Shown: positions 24,824-33,773 of the stretch, in pieces
Layout of the letters: each line of letters starts with the position of its first letter
How positions within the stretch are numbered: the stretch's first letter is position 1
Source of the DNA: DATKPE01 sp035524335
Lineage (GTDB): Bacteria > Bacteroidota > Ignavibacteria > UBA10030 > SZUA-254
NCBI GenBank assembly: GCA_035524335.1
Contig: DATKPE010000012.1
Span: 9,623 to 73,622, forward strand
Length of the DNA stretch: 64,000 nucleotides
Direction: 5' to 3'
Program-made: the position numbers and the translations under genes
The notes under the pieces: model-generated
The model's input: the letters and a program-made list of their open reading frames with translations, nothing else
Databases searched by the model: none
Told to the model about the DNA's origin: nothing

Positions 24824-27484
24824 ATGATGAGAGCAACGATCAGACCATTGATCATCATCGCAATAATTACCTTGTTCCTCGTTTCCGGGGCATTTTCACA
24901 GTTTGTCACAACGCAGTATTATACCCTCTGGGGCGCCTGCGACATGCATCCGTCCAAACTCCAGCGGACGGACTATGTCATCTGGTTCAACACCAGCGCC
25001 AATACCACCGCACCCTATTATTTCAATCTGTACGCCGGATCGAACGATTCTCTGCAGTGGGCGCGGTCGGCCCAGAACGGCTCCTGCGCCTACGCCGTTC
25101 AGGATTCACTCCGGGCGTGGGCGAAAGCCAACGGCACGAAGCTGATCATCAGCGGCCTGTTCGGTTCCGGAAGTGCTTTCGCGACGAACATCCAGGACAC
25201 ATCCGCCGGCGGCGCCGGAGAGAAAATGATGAACACCTGGCTCGGCTTCGTCCAGCGGAACGGGTATAACGGGATCGATATCGACTGGGAATATCCCTCC
25301 AACTCGGCGGCCCAGCGGCAGGACGTGGTGGTCTGGCTCCGGAAAGCCCGTGCGATCATGAACACCTGGACCCCGAAGGGGACCATCATCCTGACCATTC
25401 CGCAGTGGTCCGAGTGGAGCCCGGGCAACCCGAACGGCGGCTTCATTTATGATTCGCAGGCGTGGCAGTATGTCGATTACGTCCAGATCATGGCGTACAA
25501 CGAAGAATCGTGCAGCAAAGTCTCCCATAATCAGCCGATCTACTCCTACCCGCAGGATCCCGGTGCATGGTACTGGGACTACCGCGGGTGGCACGAACTG
25601 ATCCAGTCCGGCTGTCCGATGAACAAGATCATCATGCTCGCATCGGCGGAATGCAAGGCCTGGACCGGCTCCGGTCTGACGCTCGGTTCCTCCGGCTCGG
25701 AAGTCGGCGGTTGCGGCAGTTTCCACTCCGCAAATCAGTTCGCCGTTTCCCTCTATTCAAATCCCATCTGGGATCCGGTCGCCCAGGCGACCTATTACAC
25801 CAACGGTTCGACGGCAGTGTCGGCCGAATCGTACCGTTCCATGCAGGCCAAGGCCGCCTATGTGAAGGCGCAGGTCTCCAACGGACAGCATCTTGCCGGC
25901 ATGGGCGTCTACGATCCCTGGCGGCTGTTCGATACGCGCCAGGCGGTCCCCGATTCCGCCATGCGAGGATTCGTCCAGGGCATGGGCGGGGATACGGTCA
26001 TCATTCCCCCTCCGCCTCCGCCGACCTACAAGCTCAAGGGCCAACTTTTTTTCGACGTGAACGGCAACGGGACACAGGATCCGAACGAACCGGGCCTCGG
26101 CGGCTGGGCGATTCAGCTGACCGGGACTGCCTCTGCCAGCGGGACGACAGACTCCCTGGGGCAGTTTGAGTTCGACAGCCTGGCTGCCGGAACATATCAG
26201 GTGTCACAGGTTCTGCGCTCACAGTGGCGCCAGACCTTCCCGGCGAACGGAGGAGGATATACCGTCACCTTCCCCGGGTCGGCCGGCATCGCGAATTTCG
26301 GGGATTATACCACCAACGCGATCCCCATTTCGATCAACAAGAACTGGAACATTCTTTCTCTTCCCGCCACGGTGACCGACAGCCGGCTTGCCGCCGTCTA
26401 TCCCGCCGCGCAGTCGGAAGCGTTCGCATTCGAAGGCGTCTACATCCCATCGGCGGATCTCTATCCGGGTCTCGGGTACTGGATCCGGTTCGGACAGACG
26501 ATGACCGACTATGTCATCGGCCAGCCGCTCGCGACGGACACCGTCAATCTCACCGTCGCCGACTGGAATATCATCGGGTCGGTCGGCCACCCGATCGACG
26601 TCAATGCGATCCAGACGATACCCGACGGGATTCTCGATTCCAAATTCTACGGCTACGACAACGGTCTCTATCTGAGCGACACGATCCAGCCCGGTCTCGG
26701 CTACTGGATCAAACTGAACGCGGCCGGGTCGATCGTGTTTCCCGCTGCGTCCCTCCAGCAGTCGGCCACACCGAAGGAGAGCGCGGCATTTGCGGGGATG
26801 AATTCCATCACCCTCATCACCAATCAGGGCTACCGGCAGACGCTCTATTTCGGCGAAAACACCAACTCGCCCGTTCTTGAATCGACGTACAAACTGCCGC
26901 CGATGTTTCCCGGCGCCTTCTCCGCGCAGTTCACCGGCTACGGCGGACCTGCCACCATGGTCCGCGTCGTCCCGCAGAAAAATCCGGGAACGATGAACAT
27001 GCCGATCTCACTGCAGGCAATCGATTATCCACTGACAATCCGGATTCATCTTCCCCAGGCGGGGAAACATTCGTACTTCCTGTCTGACAATGCGGCTTCG
27101 TACCCCCTCGTCGACGACGGTGAGATTGTCCTGCACGGCGATACCGCCGGGACCGCCGGAGCCGGAACGCTGACGGTGACCGCGTCCGCCTCCTCCGCGA
27201 TGCCTGCGAGTTTTTCGCTGGGACAGAATTATCCGAACCCGTTCAATCCCGCGACGCAGATTGCGTTTGAGGTTCCGCAGACCAGCAGGATCAGGGTTGA
27301 GGTGTACAATCTCCTCGGTGAGAAGGTGGCGACGCTCGCCGACCGGGACATGAGCGCCGGTTTTTATACGGTGCCGTTCGACGGTTCGCGCCTGGCCAGC
27401 GGCGTTTATTACTACCGGCTCAGCGCCGCGGCGGGTTCACTGCAGTTGTTTCAACAGATCAGAAAAATGGTGCTCCTGAAATAA
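24824..27484 (+). CDS. GH18 chitinase-like exported protein with T9SS sorting domain
   Basis: 886 residues. The signal peptide (to about residue 26) is followed by a GH18 TIM barrel. YNGIDIDWE (148-156) is the family's catalytic strand with E156 as proton donor, and QIMAYNEE matches the MxYN/D strand. A proline run at about 395 leads to an SdrD-B-like domain (GQLFFDVNGNGTQDPNE). A twofold module then appears twice as WNILSLP...GLGYWIRF and WNIIGSV...GLGYWIKL. The last 80 residues are a T9SS domain (GQNYPNPFNP...GVYYYRL...KMVLLK). It should hydrolyse beta-1,4-GlcNAc-type polymers outside the cell. It could act on chitin, or trim an amino-sugar EPS made by the neighbouring locus, which is inference. 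Confidence 0.93.
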   Translation: MMRATIRPLIIIAIITLFLVSGAFSQFVTTQYYTLWGACDMHPSKLQRTDYVIWFNTSANTTAPYYFNLYAGSNDSLQWARSAQNGSCAYAVQDSLRAWAKANGTKLIISGLFGSGSAFATNIQDTSAGGAGEKMMNTWLGFVQRNGYNGIDIDWEYPSNSAAQRQDVVVWLRKARAIMNTWTPKGTIILTIPQWSEWSPGNPNGGFIYDSQAWQYVDYVQIMAYNEESCSKVSHNQPIYSYPQDPGAWYWDYRGWHELIQSGCPMNKIIMLASAECKAWTGSGLTLGSSGSEVGGCGSFHSANQFAVSLYSNPIWDPVAQATYYTNGSTAVSAESYRSMQAKAAYVKAQVSNGQHLAGMGVYDPWRLFDTRQAVPDSAMRGFVQGMGGDTVIIPPPPPPTYKLKGQLFFDVNGNGTQDPNEPGLGGWAIQLTGTASASGTTDSLGQFEFDSLAAGTYQVSQVLRSQWRQTFPANGGGYTVTFPGSAGIANFGDYTTNAIPISINKNWNILSLPATVTDSRLAAVYPAAQSEAFAFEGVYIPSADLYPGLGYWIRFGQTMTDYVIGQPLATDTVNLTVADWNIIGSVGHPIDVNAIQTIPDGILDSKFYGYDNGLYLSDTIQPGLGYWIKLNAAGSIVFPAASLQQSATPKESAAFAGMNSITLITNQGYRQTLYFGENTNSPVLESTYKLPPMFPGAFSAQFTGYGGPATMVRVVPQKNPGTMNMPISLQAIDYPLTIRIHLPQAGKHSYFLSDNAASYPLVDDGEIVLHGDTAGTAGAGTLTVTASASSAMPASFSLGQNYPNPFNPATQIAFEVPQTSRIRVEVYNLLGEKVATLADRDMSAGFYTVPFDGSRLASGVYYYRLSAAAGSLQLFQQIRKMVLLK

Positions 27485-27506
27485 TGCGGTCGGAAACGAC
27501 TGCACG

Positions 27507-27528
27507 GAAAAAGCCGTCCGTTACGGCT
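27507..27528 (-). terminator. Intrinsic terminator of the NtrC-like gene
   Basis: On the minus strand, AGCCGT-AACGG-ACGGCT is followed directly by a T5 run. The left arm overlaps the stop codon of the regulator. The stem is short (6 bp). Confidence 0.5.
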
Positions 27529-28903
27529 CGTCCTGAGCGAAGTTCAGAAGTTTGTTGTGAAGGGTTTTTCTGCTCATGCCGAGAATGCGGGCGGCTTTCG
27601 CTTTATTGTTCCCCGCAGAGGCGAGTGTCTGAAGGATGAGGATTTTCTCGGCTTCCTGGGATGAACAGCCGAGAGGGATGTTGATCTGAGGTTCCGGAGC
27701 TGCGGCGGTCCGCAGACGCTCCGGCACATAGCGCGGCGTGATGATGTTGTGAGGGGAGATCACGAGCGCCCGTTCCACCACATTTCTGAGTTCCCGCACG
27801 TTCCCGGGCCAGTCGTATTCCGTCAGCAGGTGGAGCGATTCCTCCGAAAAGCGGAATTCCGGCTTGGCGTACTTCCGGGCAAAGATCCCGAGGAAATGTC
27901 CGATGATCGGGGCAATGTCTTCCCGCCGCTCACGGAGCGGGGGAAGGTAGAGTTCGATGACGCTGAGGCGGTAATAGAGATCCTCGCGCAGTTCCTTAGT
28001 GCGCAGAGCGGCGGCGACGTTCTTGTTCGTCGCGGCGATCATCCGGACATCCACCGTCACTTCGTCCTTCCCGCCGAGCCGCCGGAATTTCTGGGTTTCA
28101 ATGACGCGCAGAAGCTTTGCCTGCGTGTCGAGGCTCATTTCCGCAATCTCATCGAGGAACAGCGTCCCTCCGTTCGCGCTTTCGAAACATCCCGCCTTTT
28201 TGGGGAGGGCGCCGGTGAACGCTCCTTTTTCATGGCCGAAGAGCTCGTTTTCCACGACGTCCTTCGGGAGCGACGCGCAGTTTACGGCGTAAAACGGATT
28301 CGCGCTTCTGGTGCTCTGCTGGTGAATGAGATGGGCGACGACGTCCTTGCCGGTGCCGCTTTCGCCGGTGAGGAGAACGGTGGTCCGCGATTTTGCGATC
28401 AGGCTGATGGCGGACCGGATTTCCGAAATGGCTGGACTTTTTCCGATCAGGAGCGGCACCGATTCATCGGCGGAAGGGGCGCCGGATTCCGGTTCCGGAG
28501 TCGATTCCCCGGTCTGCGTGGCGGCACGGAGAACCGATTCGAGAATGCGGGCATCGTCGTCCAGACTGATGAGGAAATCGGTGGCGCCGAGTTTCATGAT
28601 GCGGACGGCGTCGTCCACCGTTCCCCGGGAGGGATTGACGATGATCTTGGTCCGCTGGTGCGGCGCGAAGCATTCCGCCAGAAGCGAGATCAGCTGTTCG
28701 CTGACGGCCTCACAGCGGTAGAGGAGGACGGCGAAGCGGCCGGAGCAGAGGGTTTCCCGGAGCAGAGGGTAGGAGCTGACATGGTGCGTGCCGATGTCGA
28801 TGGTACCGAGCTTTGCGCTGAGATGCGCGCCCGATTCTCCGTTTTCAGCATAATAGAGAATGACGCCGGAATTCACTCGATCGTTCCCCTGTTCGTTTGT
28901 CAA
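27521..28903 (-). CDS. Sigma-54-dependent transcriptional activator (NtrC family) with degenerate receiver
   Basis: 460 residues. The AAA+ domain is complete: Walker A GESGTGKD (180-187), GAFTGA (227-232), Walker B GGTLFLDE (245-252), the PPLRERREDI arginine-finger region and WPGNVRELRNVVERAL. A Fis-type HTH closes the protein (NNKAKAARILGMSRKTLHN). The first ~130 residues look like a receiver (GATDFLISL for GAxDFLxKP), but the phospho-Asp position reads LLYRCE and the lysine is lost, so control by phosphorylation is unlikely. It is the only intact sigma-54 activator in the window, and so the best candidate for the EPS promoters 8 kb away (inference). It is convergent with the chitinase-like gene. 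Confidence 0.93.
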   Translation of the reverse strand: MTNEQGNDRVNSGVILYYAENGESGAHLSAKLGTIDIGTHHVSSYPLLRETLCSGRFAVLLYRCEAVSEQLISLLAECFAPHQRTKIIVNPSRGTVDDAVRIMKLGATDFLISLDDDARILESVLRAATQTGESTPEPESGAPSADESVPLLIGKSPAISEIRSAISLIAKSRTTVLLTGESGTGKDVVAHLIHQQSTRSANPFYAVNCASLPKDVVENELFGHEKGAFTGALPKKAGCFESANGGTLFLDEIAEMSLDTQAKLLRVIETQKFRRLGGKDEVTVDVRMIAATNKNVAAALRTKELREDLYYRLSVIELYLPPLRERREDIAPIIGHFLGIFARKYAKPEFRFSEESLHLLTEYDWPGNVRELRNVVERALVISPHNIITPRYVPERLRTAAAPEPQINIPLGCSSQEAEKILILQTLASAGNNKAKAARILGMSRKTLHNKLLNFAQDEP

Positions 28904-29502
28904 TGGTTGACCTGCCGCTCCTTCAGTGAAGGTTCTGCCCCCGGAGCGGATTGCCGTTCCCTGATCGGTGATGCGGAATCGTGAACCCCGTGGCAGGAAG
29001 TAAAAAGTATACCATTATACGAAATATTGGGGGAAGGTGTCAACCCCCTTTCCCTGAACCTACTCTCTTTCAGGACGAAAAACGGTGATCTAAATCACAT
29101 CGGTGCCGTTCTCCGGCATCCAGTTCCGGATGAAACGAATTATCCAACACACCATCATGCAATAAGTTATTGGCCGGATTCATCTTCGGATGCGCATGTG
29201 ATGATACGGATAATTTTCGATTATTAAAAATACGCTGCGGAATTTTTCAAAATTGAAATTAAACAGGCATGCTTTATTTCTTTTGAAACATCTGATCGGT
29301 GAAATCCCGCGTTTGAGATATTTTCGAAGGTTTTTCAGATTATTTCCGGCATAAATTTTGACAGTTTAACAGGAGAGACCGGGCTACCTCCGGGACGTCA
29401 GCGAAAACGCTCATTTTCCACGAAATTCAGAGTTTTTCGATATGGTCCTGCGATTCCGGCCGTTTTGAATAACCTGATTTCAGGAATGAAATTCTGAGCT
29501 CG
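28904..29502. other. Intergenic region, ~600 bp, A+T-rich in its right half
   Basis: It carries one CRP-like palindrome and a strongly A+T-rich stretch (about 29140-29360) between the divergent regulator and the hemerythrin-like gene. No coding signal or RNA structure is evident to me. Confidence 0.5.
29084..29099. promoter_or_regulatory. CRP-like palindrome upstream of the NtrC-like gene
   Basis: GGTGA-TCTAAA-TCACA. The inner GTGATCTAAATCACAT differs by one base from the textbook CRP operator core. It shares GTGAT-N4-ATCAC with the site at 24564. It lies about 180-195 bp upstream of the regulator start. Confidence 0.5.
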
Positions 29503-30021
29503 TTGCCCACATACCGAGCCGGTAAAATTCCGGCCGAACCACTGGCGTTTCTCGCCGCCGACCAGGATGAACTGTTCGCGATCCTCGACAGAATCGACGA
29601 GAGCCTCAGATCTATTCTCGGCAGAGGCTTCTCCGCCGACGCCTTCGTCGGAATTGCCGGAAGCATACGGAAGCTGAGCGATACCCTCGGACTGCACGAC
29701 CGCCGCGAGGAACTCCACCTTTTTCCCCGGATCGACGGGCATGTTCCGGGCCACTGCGGTTCCCACCGCATCGATCACCGTCAACTGCGCGGTCTGATCG
29801 AACGGCTCCGCAAGACGGTTCTCGACGTGGAATCGAGCAAACTGCACGGGACCTCGGTCCGGGAGATGACCTCCTGCGCCGGGGAGATCTCGGATCGCCT
29901 GCGGGCGCATATCCGCAGGGAACGCGAGGAGCTCTATCCGTTCGCAAAGACGCTGCTGTCCGGGGCCGAACTGACCGCCTGCGACATCGCGATGGCGGAT
30001 GAATCACAAGGAGATCGATAA
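29503..30021 (+). CDS. Hemerythrin-like (HHE) protein
   Basis: About 172 residues. The pattern LHDRREELHLFP, HRIDHRQLRGLIERL and LRAHIRREREELYPFA gives the spaced His/Glu set of a four-helix hemerythrin-like di-iron bundle. The usual N-terminal His helix reads AADQDELFAILDRID instead, so one ligand may be missing. The start is uncertain. There is no in-frame ATG after the upstream stop at 29470; TTG at 29503 or CTG at 29494 (8 nt after AGGA) are the candidates. Its stop overlaps the ATG of the thioredoxin-like gene by one base. Likely roles are O2/NO/iron sensing or stress protection. Confidence 0.75.
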   Translation: MPTYRAGKIPAEPLAFLAADQDELFAILDRIDESLRSILGRGFSADAFVGIAGSIRKLSDTLGLHDRREELHLFPRIDGHVPGHCGSHRIDHRQLRGLIERLRKTVLDVESSKLHGTSVREMTSCAGEISDRLRAHIRREREELYPFAKTLLSGAELTACDIAMADESQGDR

Positions 30022-30536
30022 TGAACACACTGTATATGGCGCGATTTCTCCGTCGGTGCGCTCTGCTGGGCGCCTGCCTCTTTGTCTGCTCATGGGGAGC
30101 GGCGGCACGTCAGACACCGGAATCCGCCGGGCGGACCGGGCTCCGGTACGATCCCGCGCGCGATCCCGCGGCGGATCTCCGGGGGGCGGTCGGAGAAGCG
30201 TCGAAAAGCGGGAAAAGGATTCTGCTCGATATCGGCGGGGAATGGTGCATCTGGTGCCGGCGGCTTGACACCTTCTTCATGAAGCATGAGGACGCGGAAG
30301 AGTTCCTCCGCGCGAACTACATCCTCCTGAAGATCAACGTCAGCAAGGAAAACCAGAACGAGAAATTCCTTTCCGGGTATCCGCCCGTGGCGGGATACCC
30401 GCATCTCTTCGTTCTGGACAGCGACGGATCACTGCTCAGGTCCCAGGATACCGGTGCGCTTGAATCGGGGAAATACCACGATCACGACAAGGTGATGGCG
30501 TTTCTCCGGCGATGGTGTCCGAAGGCGGGAAGCTGA
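30021..30536 (+). CDS. Exported thioredoxin-fold protein (WCxWC type)
   Basis: 171 residues. A hydrophobic N-terminal segment (about 10-30) suggests export to the periplasm. The thioredoxin fold follows, with active site GEWCIWC (C76, C79), the DIGGEWC strand, and cis-Pro region GYPHLFVLDSDG, like Thioredoxin_7/DUF255-type proteins. A strong AAGGAGA ribosome site lies 7 nt before the ATG. Probable thiol oxidoreductase; the partner is unknown. It is co-transcribed with the hemerythrin-like gene. Confidence 0.9.
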   Translation: MNTLYMARFLRRCALLGACLFVCSWGAAARQTPESAGRTGLRYDPARDPAADLRGAVGEASKSGKRILLDIGGEWCIWCRRLDTFFMKHEDAEEFLRANYILLKINVSKENQNEKFLSGYPPVAGYPHLFVLDSDGSLLRSQDTGALESGKYHDHDKVMAFLRRWCPKAGS

Positions 30537-30542
30537 CGCCGG

Positions 30543-30986
30543 TCAGACCGGGCGGTCGAGCCGGAACCTGATGCGCAGGACATCCCCGGTATGGTCGGCG
30601 GAGACAATCCGGAACGCTCCTATTTCCGCGGTCGACCGGACATGCGGCCCGATGCAGGGACATGCGTCATAACTGCCGATCCGGACGATGCGGAGAGTTT
30701 CGCCGGCTTCATCGGGAACCCTGCGGAGATTGAACAGCCGTGCGGCTTCGGTGCGCGGCATGAATTCCTCCGTCACCGGCAGATCGGCGGCGATGGTCTC
30801 GTTCATCCGCCGTTCGATCCCGGCGATTTCCGCGGCGGTCAGAGCCCGCGGAAACCGGTAATCGATGCGGGATTTTTTCCGTTCGACATGCGCATTGATA
30901 CAGCGGCCGCAGTCGAACATCCGCACCATCGTCTGGTTGAGCATATGCTCGGCGGAGTGCATCGCAGGATCGTATTCCTTCGGCAT
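30543..30986 (-). CDS. AlaX-type alanyl-tRNA editing domain protein
   Basis: 147 residues, short for AlaX. HSAEH at 10-14 is the HxxxH zinc motif and CIGPH at 111-115 the CxxxH motif of the second additional (SAD) editing domain. SYDACPCIGPHV is very typical. Free-standing AlaX proteins hydrolyse mischarged Ser- or Gly-tRNA(Ala) in the cytoplasm. It is convergent with the thioredoxin-like gene, with only 6 bp between stops. Confidence 0.9.
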   Translation of the reverse strand: MPKEYDPAMHSAEHMLNQTMVRMFDCGRCINAHVERKKSRIDYRFPRALTAAEIAGIERRMNETIAADLPVTEEFMPRTEAARLFNLRRVPDEAGETLRIVRIGSYDACPCIGPHVRSTAEIGAFRIVSADHTGDVLRIRFRLDRPV

Positions 30987-31263
30987 GATTGTGCGTTCCC
31001 CGGTGTGATACTCCCATGGTACGACACCGGCCCGATTTAATCAAATCGCCCGGATGACGCGGGCCGGGAGGTTGAACGGGGGAACGAACGTCGGTATCTT
31101 GTCTCACGCCGTTCACAGGAACGGCGACGATCGGATGTCTGATCGGGAGAGGTGATTACGGAGAGACGGTTTCCCGGAGAGCATTCCAGGATCGTTGAGT
31201 TCCAGTCATCGTTCATTCATTCCATCGTCTTCGGGTTCTTGAACATCTGCAGGATGGATACGA

Positions 31264-33597
31264 ATGAATCATTCCATTGATGGCTGGCGATCGTCCCTCC
31301 GGGTTGTGCTTTTCCTGGCGGTTTCTCTTCTCTGTTCCGTGACCGAAGCGTGGCCCTGGGGGGCCACCGGCCACCACATCATCAACCTCAAGGCACCCAT
31401 CCATCTTCCCGATTCCACCGGCCGGCTAAAAGCCGACAGCCTCTACTACGCGGCGCACGCCTCCGATGCCGACAACCGGAAGGTCTCCGGCGACACCTCC
31501 TTCTTCTCGGAATCTCTGCGTCACTTCATCGACATCGATTATTATCCGAATTTTCACTCGATTCCGCACAGCCTCGATTCCATGATAGCACTCTACGGGA
31601 GGAGTACGGTGCATAATCAGGGGACCAACCCGTGGATCACCGTGATCCTGCTCGATACGCTCACGGCACAGCTCCGCAGGAACGATTACACCGACGCCGA
31701 TCAGACCCTCGCCGATCTCGGCCATTACATCGGGGACGCGCATCAGCCGCTCCACTGCACCGAAAACTACGACGGCGCGATGACGGGCAACTCCGGGATT
31801 CACTCGCGGTACGAGACGACGATGATCAACGATTTTCAGACCCAGATCGTCATCACCCCGGCCTCCGTGCAGTACATCTCAGATCCGCTCGATTACATCT
31901 TCGGCTACATTTACCAATCGAACAGCTACGTCGACTCCATCATGGCGGCGGACACCTATGCCAGGAGCGTCTCCGGCGGTTCGACCTCCTCCACGGCGTA
32001 TTACAACGCCCTCTGGCAGAAATGCAGCGGTTTCACCCTTCTGCAGTTCCAGCGGGCGACGGTCGACGTCGCGTCTCTCTGGTTCACGGCATGGGTCAAC
32101 GCGCAGATGCCTCAGCTCCCGTCGAGCCAGATTGTCACCTCGGTCCTCGGTTCGGGCGTCATCATTCCCTCCGGCGCGATCTCGATCCTGAACGGGCGCG
32201 ATACCACCTTCAGCTTTTTCCCGGCGACGGGCTACCATTTCGACAGTCTGGTGGTCGACGGCGCGAAGGTCGATTCCACGTCGACCTATACCTTTCACGG
32301 CGTCGATTCGGCGCATACGATCATGCCATGCTTCAGTGTGAACATGTACGCCATTGCCGCCGCTTCCGGTGCGAACGGAACCATCGTCCCCTCCGGTATC
32401 GTCAACGTTGCCTACGGAGCTTCCCAGTCGTTTGTCCTTACTCCCGCAACGGGCTACCATCCTGACAGTCTGCTGGTCGACGGGAGCCCGGTTTCGGTTT
32501 CCCCGGGATATACCTTCCCCGCGGTGTCCGCGAACCACTCGATCCGGGCGACATTCGCGGTCAATCTTTATGCCCTGACCGCTTCTGCCGGTCCGCACGG
32601 GTCCATCATTCCCTCCGGTACCGTGCAGATCGCCTACGGCGACAGCCAGTCCTATGCCATCCGGCCGGATCCCGGATATTTTGTCGACAGCGTTCTGATC
32701 GACGGCGTCTATTCCGGTTCCGATACGGCATATGTCTTCCGGGACGTCGGCCAGACGCACACCATCTCCGCGAGGTTCACCGACGGCTCGGTCGCGCTCC
32801 AGCTGAGCGTCGCGGAGGGATGGAACCTCATCTCACTCCCGCTGGTGGTGCAGAATGCGGCTCTGAAGACGCTTTTTCCGACCGCCGGTTCCGAGGCGTA
32901 CGCCTACAGCGGGGGATATCTGCCGTGTGATACGCTTGCGGGACTGACAGGATACTGGGTCAGGTTTTCCGCCGTCCAGGCTTTCAGCATTTCGGGGCAT
33001 GCCGGGAGAGTCGACACGATCCCGGTCCAGAGCGGATGGAATCTCATCGGCGCAGGGAGCGTTCCGGTTCCTGTAACGAGTATCTTTTCGCCCGATTCCG
33101 GATTCAGCGTCTCCGCATTTTTCGGTTATGCCGCAGGGTACCGGCAGGTCGACTCTCTCTTACCCGGATCGGGCTATTGGGTAAAAGCCTCACAGCCGGG
33201 CAGGCTCATTCTGGGTGCGGCCGGCACATCGTCTGCACACAGGGTTGCCGTCCTTTCGCCACAGGAACTGCCGCCGCTCCCGCCGGCCGGTCCCGAGTCA
33301 CGGCGTCTCCCCGCGTCGTTTGCGATGTTCCCGGCCTATCCGAATCCGTTCAATCCGACAGCCACCGTTCACTGCGAGCTCCCCGCAGACTCGCGGCTGT
33401 CGGTCCGCGTCTACAATCTCCTGGGCCAGGAAGTCGTCGCGGTGGCGGAGGGACTGCGGCCGGCCGGTGCGTACGATTTCCGCATCGACGGGTCGGGGCT
33501 GGCGAGCGGAGTATACTTCGTCCGGCTGAACGCGGTGACCGCAGAAGGCGCCGCCCGGTCGTTCACCTCCACGCAAAAAATAATTCTTTCCAAATAG
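31264..33597 (+). CDS. S1/P1-nuclease-like exported protein with InlB-type repeats and T9SS domain
   Basis: 777 residues. After a signal peptide the mature protein begins W30-P-W-G, as in the zinc-dependent phospholipase C/S1-P1 nuclease family, where the N-terminal Trp binds zinc. Further ligand candidates are H37, D68/D70, H87, LGHYIGDAHQPLHC (151-165; H154, D158, H164), H180 and E184, matching the trinuclear zinc site. From about 285 to 515 there are three ~75-residue InlB-B-type repeats (SGANGTIVPSG, GYHPDSLLVDG), the same as in the 1-1816 gene. A twofold WNLISLP/GYWVRF module follows, then a T9SS domain. It would be secreted and cell-attached, cleaving single-stranded nucleic acids or phosphoesters. 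Confidence 0.92.
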   Translation: MNHSIDGWRSSLRVVLFLAVSLLCSVTEAWPWGATGHHIINLKAPIHLPDSTGRLKADSLYYAAHASDADNRKVSGDTSFFSESLRHFIDIDYYPNFHSIPHSLDSMIALYGRSTVHNQGTNPWITVILLDTLTAQLRRNDYTDADQTLADLGHYIGDAHQPLHCTENYDGAMTGNSGIHSRYETTMINDFQTQIVITPASVQYISDPLDYIFGYIYQSNSYVDSIMAADTYARSVSGGSTSSTAYYNALWQKCSGFTLLQFQRATVDVASLWFTAWVNAQMPQLPSSQIVTSVLGSGVIIPSGAISILNGRDTTFSFFPATGYHFDSLVVDGAKVDSTSTYTFHGVDSAHTIMPCFSVNMYAIAAASGANGTIVPSGIVNVAYGASQSFVLTPATGYHPDSLLVDGSPVSVSPGYTFPAVSANHSIRATFAVNLYALTASAGPHGSIIPSGTVQIAYGDSQSYAIRPDPGYFVDSVLIDGVYSGSDTAYVFRDVGQTHTISARFTDGSVALQLSVAEGWNLISLPLVVQNAALKTLFPTAGSEAYAYSGGYLPCDTLAGLTGYWVRFSAVQAFSISGHAGRVDTIPVQSGWNLIGAGSVPVPVTSIFSPDSGFSVSAFFGYAAGYRQVDSLLPGSGYWVKASQPGRLILGAAGTSSAHRVAVLSPQELPPLPPAGPESRRLPASFAMFPAYPNPFNPTATVHCELPADSRLSVRVYNLLGQEVVAVAEGLRPAGAYDFRIDGSGLASGVYFVRLNAVTAEGAARSFTSTQKIILSK

Positions 33598-33651
33598 CGG
33601 CGCGCCGAAACCGGCCGGGAGCCGGTACCGCCGATCCGTTCCAGCTTGCTG

Positions 33652-33681
33652 ATGAGGCCTTCCGCCACCGGAAGGCCTCAT
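33652..33681. terminator. Perfect 13-bp stem-loop between two T9SS cargo genes
   Basis: ATGAGGCCTTCCG-CCAC-CGGAAGGCCTCAT, with no mismatch and a 4-nt loop, 55 nt after the S1/P1-like gene. No T-run follows on either side, so termination strength is unclear. Confidence 0.55.
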
Positions 33682-33773
33682 GCATCTATGACGGGACTTG
33701 ACATTCTTCCCATCTCTCCGTACTATATCCGCCATCAGGTATCATTCGTTCTTCTCTCCATACTGGGGGTCAT

